A stretch of DNA of 56,489 bases, taken from positions 1 to 56,489 of the forward strand of contig NZ_QUDR01000020.1 of NCBI RefSeq assembly GCF_003477605.1, read 5' to 3'. Positions within the stretch are counted from its first letter, which is position 1; each line of letters begins with the position of its first letter. The position numbers and the translations under genes are program-made. This DNA is from Clostridium sp. AF37-5 (lineage in GTDB: Bacteria; Bacillota; Clostridia; Lachnospirales; Lachnospiraceae). This document shows positions 8,145-16,992 of this stretch, in pieces. A model generated the notes under the pieces. That model ran no database searches, was not told where the DNA came from, and saw nothing but the letters and a program-made list of their open reading frames with translations.

Positions 8145-9350
8145 ATGAAAAAAATCATTTTAAACAGTATATGTCTGTTAGGAATAGTATTACTTTGCTC
8201 GTGCAGCAATACGTCGGTATCCGTAGCACCGAGAAGCGAAAAAACACCTCATGCGACGGAAGAAAAATCAAAATCACATGAAACGAAAACGGAAAATGTT
8301 AATACCGATAAAATGCAAGGGGTTTATCTACGCAGCTGCAAACCGGTTTGGCAATATTCTCAGGTGTATGACGGAGATTACTATTATTTAGTAACGGATG
8401 GTAATTGGAACTATACGGTAATGAAAAATAAAGAACCCATTGGAAAGTTTTTAATTCCCAAAGGCGGAATCATGGGGACTTTTGCGGTAGAAGGCGATAA
8501 GGCGTATACTATCATATATTCAAATGATGAGGATGAATTATACCCTACATATTTAGCGCAGATAGATTATAAGAAATCCAGTATTAAGAAAATAGATATT
8601 GATTTTACTATATTAGACCGTGTGTATGGTGATGATAGGTTTGATTACATGCAGATACAAGATGAAAAAATATTTTTTGATAATCGTGAGAAGTATCCGG
8701 ACGATATTTATCATTTGAATCCATATAAAAGTGGACAGTTTAGCATGTATGATATAAAAAAAGAAAAAATGACAGCACTCAATATACCAAAAGAGATGCA
8801 GAAGGCATTGCCCCATGTAAATTTAGTTGGAAATGCTTTTTGGTATGCAAATGAAATCAAGGGGAAAGTTGCTATCTATACTTATAATTGGAAGACAGGG
8901 GAGCAAAAGAAAGCTGCATCGAGTAAAATAGACAAAAAAGCAAAAGGAAATTTGATGATATATGTGGATGAGGATTACATATATTGTAGTGAGCTGGCAA
9001 TTCCAAGACATGGTGGAAAAGCGAAAAAGGTTTTGAAAGATGCAGTAGTGTGTCCCGAGTATTGGTATGGCAATAGGTCGGGCAGCAGGTTTTTTTCGTC
9101 AAATTCTAAATATCTTTACTATTTAGATAAAAACTATCATTTGAAGAGATATGACAAAAGAACCGGATCGGTGAAAGGGTATGGGAAAGAGAAGTACATG
9201 AGTGTGGATTGTACAGAAAAGGGAGTGTATGTAAAAAAATATAAAAAAGTTATGTTTCCGGGCTATACCGGGTCTGGGTGGTATTACGATGATGATATCG
9301 AGGATCCTGATGTAAAAGAAAGAACAAAACTAAGATTCTTTAAGGAATAA
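8145..9350 (+). CDS. Lipoprotein with beta-propeller-like module (type B)
   Basis: 401 residues, ATG behind GAGGGGA. Lipobox region 'IVLLCSCSNT'; then a Thr/Lys-rich linker to about residue 55. The rest is a strand-rich module with 'SQVYDGDYYYLVTDGNWNY', 'DYIYCSELAIPRHGGKAKK', 'SKYLYYLDKNYHLKRYDKR' and 'KEKYMSVDCTEKGVYVKKY'. The same landmarks occur in the C-terminal half of 14811-16970 ('YIYCQEFAIPRKGGKM', 'KYIFYLDKKYRLHRVDKK') and in both halves of 10716-12782. I call this module type B. It resembles DUF5050-like propellers but has no known activity. It probably sits on the outer face of the membrane. Confidence 0.75.
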   Translation: MKKIILNSICLLGIVLLCSCSNTSVSVAPRSEKTPHATEEKSKSHETKTENVNTDKMQGVYLRSCKPVWQYSQVYDGDYYYLVTDGNWNYTVMKNKEPIGKFLIPKGGIMGTFAVEGDKAYTIIYSNDEDELYPTYLAQIDYKKSSIKKIDIDFTILDRVYGDDRFDYMQIQDEKIFFDNREKYPDDIYHLNPYKSGQFSMYDIKKEKMTALNIPKEMQKALPHVNLVGNAFWYANEIKGKVAIYTYNWKTGEQKKAASSKIDKKAKGNLMIYVDEDYIYCSELAIPRHGGKAKKVLKDAVVCPEYWYGNRSGSRFFSSNSKYLYYLDKNYHLKRYDKRTGSVKGYGKEKYMSVDCTEKGVYVKKYKKVMFPGYTGSGWYYDDDIEDPDVKERTKLRFFKE

Positions 9351-9373
9351 ATAAGGAGAGTTAAACATGCTTT

Positions 9374-9469
9374 GATGCTAATAGAGGAAGATATTGCAAC
9401 ATTTTTGAAGGGTGAATCGTTGTATTATATAAAAGGAAAAGAATTGACAGAACAAAAAGAGAGGGAGGA
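9374..9469 (+). pseudogene. 3' remnant of a lost array gene
   Basis: A short open stretch reads 'EEDIATFLKGESLYYIKGKE' and on to 'LTEQKEREEQ'. It matches the tail of the gene at 6626-7606 in frame. No start or body is present. It is the end of a deleted homologue, kept because it is part of the duplicated block. Confidence 0.65.
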
Positions 9470-9478
9470 ACAAAAGGG

Positions 9479-10723
9479 ATGGCAATCCGGTACAATAAAA
9501 AGTTAGTTATAATAATGATTATGTTAATATTGTTTAGTTGTACAAGCTGCGGTGTGAAGCAAAATACGGATAAACAAGAGGTAAAGAAAAAGATAACGTG
9601 GGAGGGGGATTATCCCTATGCAAATTCTACGGATATATTTTGTGTGGAGAAAAATAATTTATTTTCATATGACATAAACGGAGAAAATAAGAGAAAGCTA
9701 AAGGCAACAATGGGGGAAGGGTGCTTGATTCGAGTAACGGATGATTGGTTGTATTTTAAGAAGGAGATTAAAAAAAATACCCAATATGGGATAGAAATTG
9801 AAGCAGTATGCCGCATTCCTTTAAAGAAGGGGAGAGGTGGGAGAAGTGTATTAGCAGGCAAAGAGCAAAACGTTGTGGAGCATTTGGATGGAGTAACTGA
9901 AGCAATAGTCGTAGATAAGTATCTTGTTTATTTACGCTCTGCATCATGTGTAAACTATAATAATTCTTTAGTGGGGAGTTATATTATACAACAAGAAGAT
10001 GAGATTTTTTTAGTTGATCTGAAAAATAATAAAACAAAAAAGTGCATCGTTCCAAAAGAAATAACAAGTCTAAAAATACTGGAGTGGCAAGTGTTTGGAA
10101 GTTCGTCGAAAGGAATTGTATGGGGAGAAGAGGCTTTGTTTTATTATGATATTAAACAAAACAAAGTTAGTTTGATTAACGAAAAACAGACAAGTAATGT
10201 GGCATTTGACCCATTAAAGGATGAAGTTTATTATTGCAAAGAAAATCGCCCTCAAATAATAGAGAAATATAGTATTAAAACGGGTGAAAAGAGTGCGATA
10301 ATAACCAAAAAAGAAGTTTTACCGGTGCTTGTTAATTGCCTGTGTGTTTCTATGGATGATATAAAAAAATTTAGCATAGAGGAATTGTATTATAGTAAAG
10401 AAAAGATTTATTTTTCGGTAAAAACAAAAGTGAAGGGCGGTTACAATAGAGAGGTATTGTTATCCTATCAAGTAAATAAAAATTTAGTGCTTTATGAGCC
10501 GGAATTGGATAATGCAAAACATTTATATTTGTCGTGGAATGAGAAAAATGTATTTATGATATTGTTAGGTTGTGTTCAAGGCAAGTGGTTTTGGCAGGAC
10601 GAAAATGGGTTGCTAAAATATGATAGCAAAACAGGAGCTGTCCGGTTATGTGATAGAGATGGAATGGATAATGAAATTTATGCAATTAAGAGTATGAAAG
10701 AGTTGAGAAAGTGGGATGAGTAA
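9479..10723 (+). CDS. Lipoprotein with beta-propeller-like module (type A, DUF5050-like)
   Basis: 414 residues, ATG behind GGGAGG. Leader identical to that of 7629 (lipobox region 'LILFSCTSCGVKQ'). The body has propeller-style blades: 'NLFSYDINGENKRKLKATMG', 'DDWLYFKKEI', 'DEIFLVDLKNNKTKKCIV', 'EALFYYDIKQNKVSLI', and 'NGLLKYDSKTGAVRLCD'. The same style fills the N-terminal half of 14811-16970. Its 3' end overlaps the next gene by 8 nt, so the two are probably co-translated. No active-site motif. An immunity or surface-binding role is inferred from the locus only. Confidence 0.75.
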   Translation: MAIRYNKKLVIIMIMLILFSCTSCGVKQNTDKQEVKKKITWEGDYPYANSTDIFCVEKNNLFSYDINGENKRKLKATMGEGCLIRVTDDWLYFKKEIKKNTQYGIEIEAVCRIPLKKGRGGRSVLAGKEQNVVEHLDGVTEAIVVDKYLVYLRSASCVNYNNSLVGSYIIQQEDEIFLVDLKNNKTKKCIVPKEITSLKILEWQVFGSSSKGIVWGEEALFYYDIKQNKVSLINEKQTSNVAFDPLKDEVYYCKENRPQIIEKYSIKTGEKSAIITKKEVLPVLVNCLCVSMDDIKKFSIEELYYSKEKIYFSVKTKVKGGYNREVLLSYQVNKNLVLYEPELDNAKHLYLSWNEKNVFMILLGCVQGKWFWQDENGLLKYDSKTGAVRLCDRDGMDNEIYAIKSMKELRKWDE

Positions 10724-12782
10724 GATTAAAAAAATTGGTTTGGCAGGAGTGGTACTTGCAATTGTTTTTGTAGTAGCTTTTATCTGCTTTAATAGAAAAG
10801 AGAAAAATAAAATAGAAGAAAAGGAAACAAAGAAAAATGAATGTGCAGAAATGCAGTTGTTTGAGTATCCAACACAAATTCCGGATATCAATGCACAATC
10901 AGAGGGCTTAAAGATGATTTGTGCGGATAGAACGGCAAAGTATTGGCAGATTAGCGAAGGAAAATGTTATACGATGCAGTCCGATGGTGATAGAAATTAT
11001 ATAGTTCTTTGCAATGGAAATACAATTGGCGGTTTTTCTTTGTCTGATGGTTATATAGCAGGACTTGTAAGATACAAAAAAGAGTTTTATGCACTGCGAA
11101 TATGTGCCAATGAATATACGGATAAAGACACCAAATTTGAAGAGGCCGTTTATAAATGGAGTATTGGAAAAATAGATTTTAAGAACAATGCATTTGTAGA
11201 AATCTTTAATGCTAGTGAAAGCAGGTCGGACTCCCAGATACCGGATGCTTATGATGTGTGTGTTTATAAGGATAAAGTTATTCTTTATTACCAAGAGAAA
11301 ATACATATTTGGAACATGACAGGAAAGAAAAACAAAGCCGTTATAAATGCGCCACATCTACCGCAAGGGGATTCGGATTATACGGTATATGATAATAAGA
11401 TATTTTATGGTATCCACGATGAAAATAAGATAAATTTGTACTATTTTGATATGCAGAATAATATGGAAAAGAAATTTTATTCATATGTTAGCAAAAATGC
11501 AGTTAAAAATTGTTCTGTCAGTATTAAATTTGATAATGAAAATTTGTATGTGTCAAATTGCATGGTAAATAGACAGGACGGAACAAAAAAACAAATCTTT
11601 AACAACGCTGTCAAAGATGGCGGAGATGTATTGTTTTCATGCACAAACAAAAATATATATTATTTGGACAAAGAACGTCAGGTGCATAAAATAAACAAGG
11701 TGAGTTTAGCGGATACAATTGTATATAAGAAAAAGGCGTCCGATGTACAGACATCAAAAGATTGTTTGTTTATTAAGAAATATGACGAAGAACTGGAACC
11801 TGATTATGAGACTGATTATGGTGAAATACAAAATTGGGATGTGCCGGACAAATGTAGAGTTGTTCAGATGTCAGAGCGTGGGGGAAAAGCAGTGCAGGTG
11901 GGAAAAATCAATGAAAATATGGCGGACTGTCCGGATGTGAATGCGAATAATTATTTCCAAAGTGTTTGTGATGCTTCGCAGTATTCACAGGTAGTAAATG
12001 GGAACTACTATTACCTCCGTATGGACAAAACGAAAAATAAGTATTTTGTGTATAAAAATAGGAAAAAGATTTTGACGTTTACATTGGGAAATCAAGAAAG
12101 ACTAATTGCCTTTGTAAGATATAAGAATGCATTTTATTTTGTGAAACAGCGCGACGATGATTGGGAGGACTTATTTAACATATATTCTGCAACTATATAC
12201 AGGATTTCTGAAGAAAGCCAAAGACCGGAAGTTTGCTTTGAATGGAAAACGAGAATTGGATTTTTGGTCACTTTGGACGAACAATCATCATTTTTTAATA
12301 AATGTTTTCTTAGTGGTGGAAAATTTTGTTTTGTAAGACGAAATTTCCTTTATGGAATTCGGTTGACAGATGGAAAACTGGTTGATTTTAATAACGTATC
12401 GAAAGGCACGAAAAAGAGACTTGGTATCTCTTATAAAACTAAAGTACAGTATAGTTCAGTGCTTCGTGTAAAAAAACGTATGTTAAAAAGTGCATATATT
12501 CAAACAAGAACTTTATATGATTTTAGCAGTAAATATTTGCTTTACATAGATAAAAAGTTTAATCTGTGCAGATATGATATGAGTAATCAAAGTGAAACGG
12601 TAATTGCAAAAAAATGTGTTGGAGTGGCCTGTATAAAAGGGAATATATGTGTACGAAAATACAAGGCTAATATGGCATATTTGAAATGTGATGAAGATGA
12701 TGAGGCAGAGAGCATATATGACAGTGATTGTCCAATTTATCAAATGACGATGGATGGAAAGGGCATTTGTACATTACGTTAA
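10716..12782 (+). CDS. TM-anchored protein with two tandem type-B propeller-like modules
   Basis: 688 residues; ATG 10716 overlaps the previous gene, with only a weak ribosome site, so coupling is likely. TM anchor at residues 6-25 (IGLAGVVLAIVFVVAFICF). Module 1 covers about residues 50-385 and module 2 about 395-688. Both open the same way ('PDINAQSEGLKMICAD...' and 'PDVNANNYFQSVCDASQ'), and each has a 'YLDK' strand ('IYYLDKERQVHKIN'; 'LLYIDKKFNLCRYDM'). This is an internal duplication of the module seen alone at 8145. The linker between modules has a Met/Gly-rich 'CRVVQMSERGGKAVQVG', which looks like the end of one former protein fused to the next. Confidence 0.75.
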   Translation: MSKIKKIGLAGVVLAIVFVVAFICFNRKEKNKIEEKETKKNECAEMQLFEYPTQIPDINAQSEGLKMICADRTAKYWQISEGKCYTMQSDGDRNYIVLCNGNTIGGFSLSDGYIAGLVRYKKEFYALRICANEYTDKDTKFEEAVYKWSIGKIDFKNNAFVEIFNASESRSDSQIPDAYDVCVYKDKVILYYQEKIHIWNMTGKKNKAVINAPHLPQGDSDYTVYDNKIFYGIHDENKINLYYFDMQNNMEKKFYSYVSKNAVKNCSVSIKFDNENLYVSNCMVNRQDGTKKQIFNNAVKDGGDVLFSCTNKNIYYLDKERQVHKINKVSLADTIVYKKKASDVQTSKDCLFIKKYDEELEPDYETDYGEIQNWDVPDKCRVVQMSERGGKAVQVGKINENMADCPDVNANNYFQSVCDASQYSQVVNGNYYYLRMDKTKNKYFVYKNRKKILTFTLGNQERLIAFVRYKNAFYFVKQRDDDWEDLFNIYSATIYRISEESQRPEVCFEWKTRIGFLVTLDEQSSFFNKCFLSGGKFCFVRRNFLYGIRLTDGKLVDFNNVSKGTKKRLGISYKTKVQYSSVLRVKKRMLKSAYIQTRTLYDFSSKYLLYIDKKFNLCRYDMSNQSETVIAKKCVGVACIKGNICVRKYKANMAYLKCDEDDEAESIYDSDCPIYQMTMDGKGICTLR

Positions 12783-12873
12783 GCTGATTCGGCTGAAGTA
12801 ATTTAATTATGACGATTCTCGTGGTGGAATTTTTTGATTACCGAAGCGTTATTGATTAATACGGAGGATGTAA

Positions 12874-13140
12874 ATGAAAAAGAGGAAAATAAAACAGAAG
12901 AAAAGAAAATGGCTTTATGTTAGGGGCTATTCAAAAGAATGGGAATTTCTTGAAGACAACGATAAGGAAGCATCCGATGAATGGAGTGATGTACTGTATC
13001 GAATTCGCTGCGTGGATGGAAAAGTTGAGAAACTGGAAGAAAATAACCCGGTAGATGAAACAGAAATGAGGTGAATTGTAGCTGTGGAAAATAAATATAT
13101 CCAATACGATGCAACATATTGAGGGCTAAATTGTTGTATT
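12874..13140 (+). pseudogene. Short remnant of a propeller-type array gene
   Basis: ATG 12874 behind GGAGGATG opens a 66-codon frame (to 13074). The end, 'VLYRIRCVDGKVEKLEENN', matches the last blade of the gene at 6626 ('GIYRLDLAKGKLEKISED'). Beyond the stop, degraded sequence up to 13140 still lines up with the old tail ('KYIQYDATY'). The N-terminus is a Lys/Arg-rich stretch with no membrane anchor. It seems to be a gene with most of its middle deleted. It could still be made as a small basic protein because the ribosome site is good. Confidence 0.55.
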
Positions 13141-13155
13141 TGAGGAAAACATAAA

Positions 13156-13184
13156 TTGACAAAATCTGTGCTTGTTAATATAAT
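13156..13184 (+). promoter_or_regulatory. Consensus sigma-A promoter, copy 2
   Basis: TTGACA (13156-13161), 17-nt spacer, TATAAT (13179-13184). Spacer and downstream sequence match copy 1 at 5754 with few changes. It lies 69 nt before the gene at 13254 and probably drives 13254 onward. Confidence 0.83.
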
Positions 13185-13253
13185 AAATATAGTTTTTATA
13201 GTGCTAAAGCGTTATATATCAAATGATATGAATTAATGAGGAGGGTGTGTATT

Positions 13254-14084
13254 ATGAAAAAAACTAAAAATATTCTAGTTACGGTAGGAATTGTAATTTT
13301 ACTTGCGGTGATAGTCTATGTTCGTAGCAGGATTTCTCCATTGTTTGGTAATTATAGTGTTGAAAAGATTGAAAAAAAGGTAGAAGCAAAACCAACGATG
13401 GACACAAAATCACAAGAAACAAAAAAGTCTCAGGGGAAAACTGAGACTTTACAAAAAGGTATCAATTCGTATTGGAATATGCAAGGAAGTGGTAAAGTTA
13501 AATTTGATGCGAGTGCAGGTTTTTATGATGAATGGGGAGATATTCCGGCTTTGAAGTATAAAACAAAAATGAATTTTATAAAGATTGCAAAACTAAAAAA
13601 AGGCATTCTGTATCACTTGAAGATTGAACAGGCATCAGATCTTAAGATTCCAACAAAAAGGCTTAGCCTTGGTTATTTTTATGTGAAAAAAAATAGGATA
13701 ATGCGTATATGGGAAAATAACGATTATGAGGCACAAGGAAATGTTTGGACGCTGTCGAAGAAAACGTTAAATAGAATCATAAAGACCAGTGAGATTCCAA
13801 AGTATAGTACAATTGTTTGGCAGAAAAAGACATATAAAGATACATTAAAACACGATAAGATAGACTGGCATCAGTACTTAAAAAAGATTCAAGATTCGCC
13901 TAAAAAGAGACTGCGTTATGGTGGCTACTATCAATATCCACAGCATTCAGGATATTGGGAGACTTTTATTTGGGAAGAAGGAACTGGGTTGATTTTTTAC
14001 CAGAGTGGATATAGAGATGGGGTGGAATGTATTAGGTTGAAAAAGAAGGGTGTGAAACTTCCAAGTGATGTATGGTATGATTGA
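13254..14084 (+). CDS. TM-anchored extracellular protein, unknown function
   Basis: 276 residues from ATG 13254, chosen for GAGGAGGG about 9 nt upstream. TM anchor at residues 5-23 (NILVTVGIVILLAVIVYV), then a Lys/Thr/Glu-rich linker to about residue 65. The outer domain has many aromatic strands: 'SYWNMQGSGKVKFDASAGF', 'GYFYVKKNRIMRIWE', 'YWETFIWEEGTGLIFYQSG'. I recognise no family. It follows promoter copy 2 just as the lipoprotein at 5923 follows copy 1, so the two occupy matching cassette positions though their sequences differ. Possibly an immunity protein. Confidence 0.7.
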   Translation: MKKTKNILVTVGIVILLAVIVYVRSRISPLFGNYSVEKIEKKVEAKPTMDTKSQETKKSQGKTETLQKGINSYWNMQGSGKVKFDASAGFYDEWGDIPALKYKTKMNFIKIAKLKKGILYHLKIEQASDLKIPTKRLSLGYFYVKKNRIMRIWENNDYEAQGNVWTLSKKTLNRIIKTSEIPKYSTIVWQKKTYKDTLKHDKIDWHQYLKKIQDSPKKRLRYGGYYQYPQHSGYWETFIWEEGTGLIFYQSGYRDGVECIRLKKKGVKLPSDVWYD

Positions 14085-14162
14085 GGTGATTTTACTGCAA
14101 CATTCCGGAAAGGTGAATCGTTGTATTTGAGAAAGTGTTGATTTATATGAGGGGGTATCCGA

Positions 14163-14708
14163 ATGAAAAAAATATTGTTTTGCCTGTTTTTGGGCATCAG
14201 TTTACTTGTTAATGTTGTTTTGAGTATATTTGTATTAAATAAAGAAAAAACATATGTGCAATTATCGCAGGACAAAGTAGTTTCTGTAGATAATGCTAAT
14301 CCGATTGACAGCTATTTTGATAAGGTGATGAAACAAGATATGACATACGCTGAAATCAGGGGCAAGCAAAGATTATACGGGAAATTATAGGAAACGGAAT
14401 ATGAAAATGTGATACACTGGTTGAGTGAACGGTGTAAATATGAGGATGATAAAAAAAGCATAGAAAAATTTGATTATCAGGTGAAAAAATACATAAAAGA
14501 GGCACAAGCTGTTTTGCAAATAAGTAAAGCAGAAACAAATTCGTTGAATAAATCACCGAGTGAAAGAGTAAAATCCTTGGGTGAAACAGCAGAAACTTTA
14601 CGTGATGAAGGAGAACTTTACCGAGATATTTGTTTACAAATAATAGAGAAGTCCGGTAACAAGTATAGTTTTTTGAAAAGAGATTACGATAAAGTAATTA
14701 TAGAATAG
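14163..14708 (+). pseudogene. LprI/DUF1311-like protein, interrupted by in-frame TAG
   Basis: ATG 14163 opens a signal anchor (ILFCLFLGISLLVNVVLSIF). TAG at 14388-14390 stops the frame after 'YAEIRGKQRLYGKL'. The same frame continues 'ETEYENVIHWLSERCKYEDD' through 'YIKEAQAVLQISKAE' to TAG at 14706. Read through, the 181-codon protein looks like the helical DUF1311 (lysozyme inhibitor LprI) pattern: a W/E-rich first helix, a long 'Q..W/YI' helix, a small Gly/Thr turn, and a last helix near 'YRDICLQIIE'. This likeness is by eye and moderate. One base change would repair it. If correct, a lysozyme inhibitor in this array would fit the muramidase-like toxin tail. Confidence 0.55.
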
Positions 14709-14809
14709 TTGGTGCACAAGTAAATGCTGTACCTGAGTTTATGAAAGATTACAATTTGGGCGGCATAAATTACAGTGAGCCATTTTCAAAATTAAGTGTG
14801 GAGGGATAA
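14705..14809 (+). pseudogene. Orphan coding-like remnant
   Basis: A stop-free stretch reads 'VGAQVNAVPEFMKDYNLGG' and then 'INYSEPFSKLSVEG' before TAA. Codon use looks protein-coding, but there is no start. It ends directly at the ribosome site of the next gene. It is probably the last part of a deleted toxin or immunity gene. Family not recognised. Confidence 0.35.
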
Positions 14810-14810
14810 A

Positions 14811-16970
14811 ATGGAGGAACTGCGTTACAGCAAAAAAAGAATAAGGATTTATATTGGTACTTTATTGGGAGTTATTCTGGCAATAGGTTTGATAATAGTA
14901 TGTAATCACTGTGTATCTGAAAAGAAAAGTGATAGCAAATATAATGAAAGCATAGAAACTAATGGGAGTATTTTAAACAATATTGTTTTTGGTGGAGAAC
15001 TGGCAGAAGAAAGTGGAAAAATCTATTATTCAAATGCAAACGATAATTGGAGTTTATATCGTAAAAATTTAAAAGGAGAAACAGAACAAAAACTGCATGA
15101 TAATAGATGTGACAATATAAATATAGGAAAGGGATGGTTATTTTGCAGAGATGTTAAAAATCATCAAATTATTAAAATGAGATTGGATGGTAGTAAAAAA
15201 CAGGTTATTTATAAGGGAATAATTGACAATTTGGCTTATTATGGAGATTACCTATATTTTTTAGAGGAAAGAGAGGGAATACAACATATAGCCAAAATTC
15301 GATGTGATGGAAGTGAAAAAACATACATTTATTCCAATCGTGAAGATAGAATTTGCAATCTTATTTTAGTACAGGACTGGATTTATTATTACAGCATGAA
15401 TGATAAAATGATAGAAAAGGTAAACATTGATGGTTCATCTAATACAAATGTTGTGAAAGCGGAAATGGATTTTTTTATAGCGGACAAAAAAGGAATTTAT
15501 TTTGCCGACAAAGAGAAACAAAAAGTTTGTTATGTGGATTATGACGGAAAGCACTTATCTGTAATCAGTAATAGTTGTCCAAGGTATATGTACATTTTTG
15601 AAGGACAGCTATATTATTGCAATGGAAATGATAGTATATGGAAAGAAGAACTTCGAGAAGATAAATCCGAAAAATATGTTGATAAAAAAGTGTTACGTTT
15701 TTACAAAACCGACAATGTATTGTTATATTATTATATAGAAAAAAGCGGTAGAGAGGAAAAAATATGTCAACAAATTTTAAGCCGTGAGAGTATACAGCCT
15801 GTTAAGGTTACAGATGAAACGGGGAAAAAATGCACGTTGAAACTTGCTAAATTAAATGAAAAAGATACGGGAGTATATTTTAGAGAGGCTGATCCCACGA
15901 GTGTGTTCGGGCAGATTGATAATGGGCATTACTATTATTTGAAATCAAATAGCAAAAGGGAATATAAAATTTTTAGAGATGAAGATGTTTTTGTGGGAGA
16001 ATTTACGTTGGATTATGGATACATATCCGGTTTTGCTAAATATCAAAATGATTTTTATGCTTTTATAACAATAGAAGAAGGAGAAGCGGAGGTGGAGACA
16101 ACGAGACAGGCACTTGTTCGTGTCGATTTGAAAAACAAAAAAGTTCAATCAATTATAGATGATTATGAAAAAACAGAAAATGCGGATTCACAGGACAATT
16201 ATTTTCGGGCTGATCATTTATATGATTATTCAGCACTTTATCAGCAATGCATATATCATGATTCAAGAGATGAAGTGATAGACAAAAAGTTGGATTATCA
16301 ACCATATAAATCCGGCAAATCATTACAAAGATTTAGTATTAATAATAAGAAAAGGACAGAGAAGATTTTATCTACATCGAATATGAACGAGGCTAAGCCG
16401 TACCTGACTTTTGTTGATGGACAGATTTTGTATGGAAGGCAGAAAGGGAAAAAAGTATATTTATATGCTTATGATTTAAACACAAAAAAAGAAAGTGAAA
16501 TATTATGCTATAAAAGAAAAAAGGCATATAAATGTTATGGAGTACCGCCCTTTCATCCAACTAACTACGATTGTGTTTTTGTGACAATGGATGAAACATA
16601 TATTTATTGTCAGGAGTTCGCAATTCCCCGCAAAGGTGGGAAAATGCGGCCATTATTGAGAAATGCTGGAGAATATTGGGGAGGTCAATTTGCATTTTCT
16701 ACTAATAGAAAATATATTTTTTATTTGGACAAGAAGTATCGGCTTCATCGAGTTGATAAAAAGACAAGAAAGGATGTTAAATTATCAAAGAAAAAATGGA
16801 TGTCAGTGTATGCCACAGATGAAAAGATATATCTAGTGGAGTACGATGAAGATATAGTGGGAGCATATTGGCAGGAAGATGAGGGGGATGTAGTACAGGA
16901 CCATGATTATCCGGGTGAAAATGCTTTATATTGCATGGATTTCCAAGGTGATATGAAGAAAGTAGGATGA
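14811..16970 (+). CDS. TM-anchored fusion of type-A (DUF5050-like) and type-B propeller modules
   Basis: 719 residues from ATG 14811, chosen because GGAGGGA lies 6 nt upstream. TM anchor at about residues 12-32. Residues about 45-300 are DUF5050-like blades: 'KIYYSNANDNWSLYRKNLKG', 'KMRLDGSKKQVIY', 'KIRCDGSEKTYIY', 'KVNIDGSSNTNVV'. Residues about 355-719 are the type-B module, with 'DNGHYYYLKSNSKREYKIF', 'YIYCQEFAIPRKGGKMRPL' and 'KYIFYLDKKYRLHRVDKK', close to the lipoprotein at 8145. So two modules that are separate neighbours at 8145 and 9479 are joined here. No catalytic residues are apparent. Confidence 0.8.
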   Translation: MEELRYSKKRIRIYIGTLLGVILAIGLIIVCNHCVSEKKSDSKYNESIETNGSILNNIVFGGELAEESGKIYYSNANDNWSLYRKNLKGETEQKLHDNRCDNINIGKGWLFCRDVKNHQIIKMRLDGSKKQVIYKGIIDNLAYYGDYLYFLEEREGIQHIAKIRCDGSEKTYIYSNREDRICNLILVQDWIYYYSMNDKMIEKVNIDGSSNTNVVKAEMDFFIADKKGIYFADKEKQKVCYVDYDGKHLSVISNSCPRYMYIFEGQLYYCNGNDSIWKEELREDKSEKYVDKKVLRFYKTDNVLLYYYIEKSGREEKICQQILSRESIQPVKVTDETGKKCTLKLAKLNEKDTGVYFREADPTSVFGQIDNGHYYYLKSNSKREYKIFRDEDVFVGEFTLDYGYISGFAKYQNDFYAFITIEEGEAEVETTRQALVRVDLKNKKVQSIIDDYEKTENADSQDNYFRADHLYDYSALYQQCIYHDSRDEVIDKKLDYQPYKSGKSLQRFSINNKKRTEKILSTSNMNEAKPYLTFVDGQILYGRQKGKKVYLYAYDLNTKKESEILCYKRKKAYKCYGVPPFHPTNYDCVFVTMDETYIYCQEFAIPRKGGKMRPLLRNAGEYWGGQFAFSTNRKYIFYLDKKYRLHRVDKKTRKDVKLSKKKWMSVYATDEKIYLVEYDEDIVGAYWQEDEGDVVQDHDYPGENALYCMDFQGDMKKVG

Positions 16971-16992
16971 AACATTTATGAAGGGAGATAAA

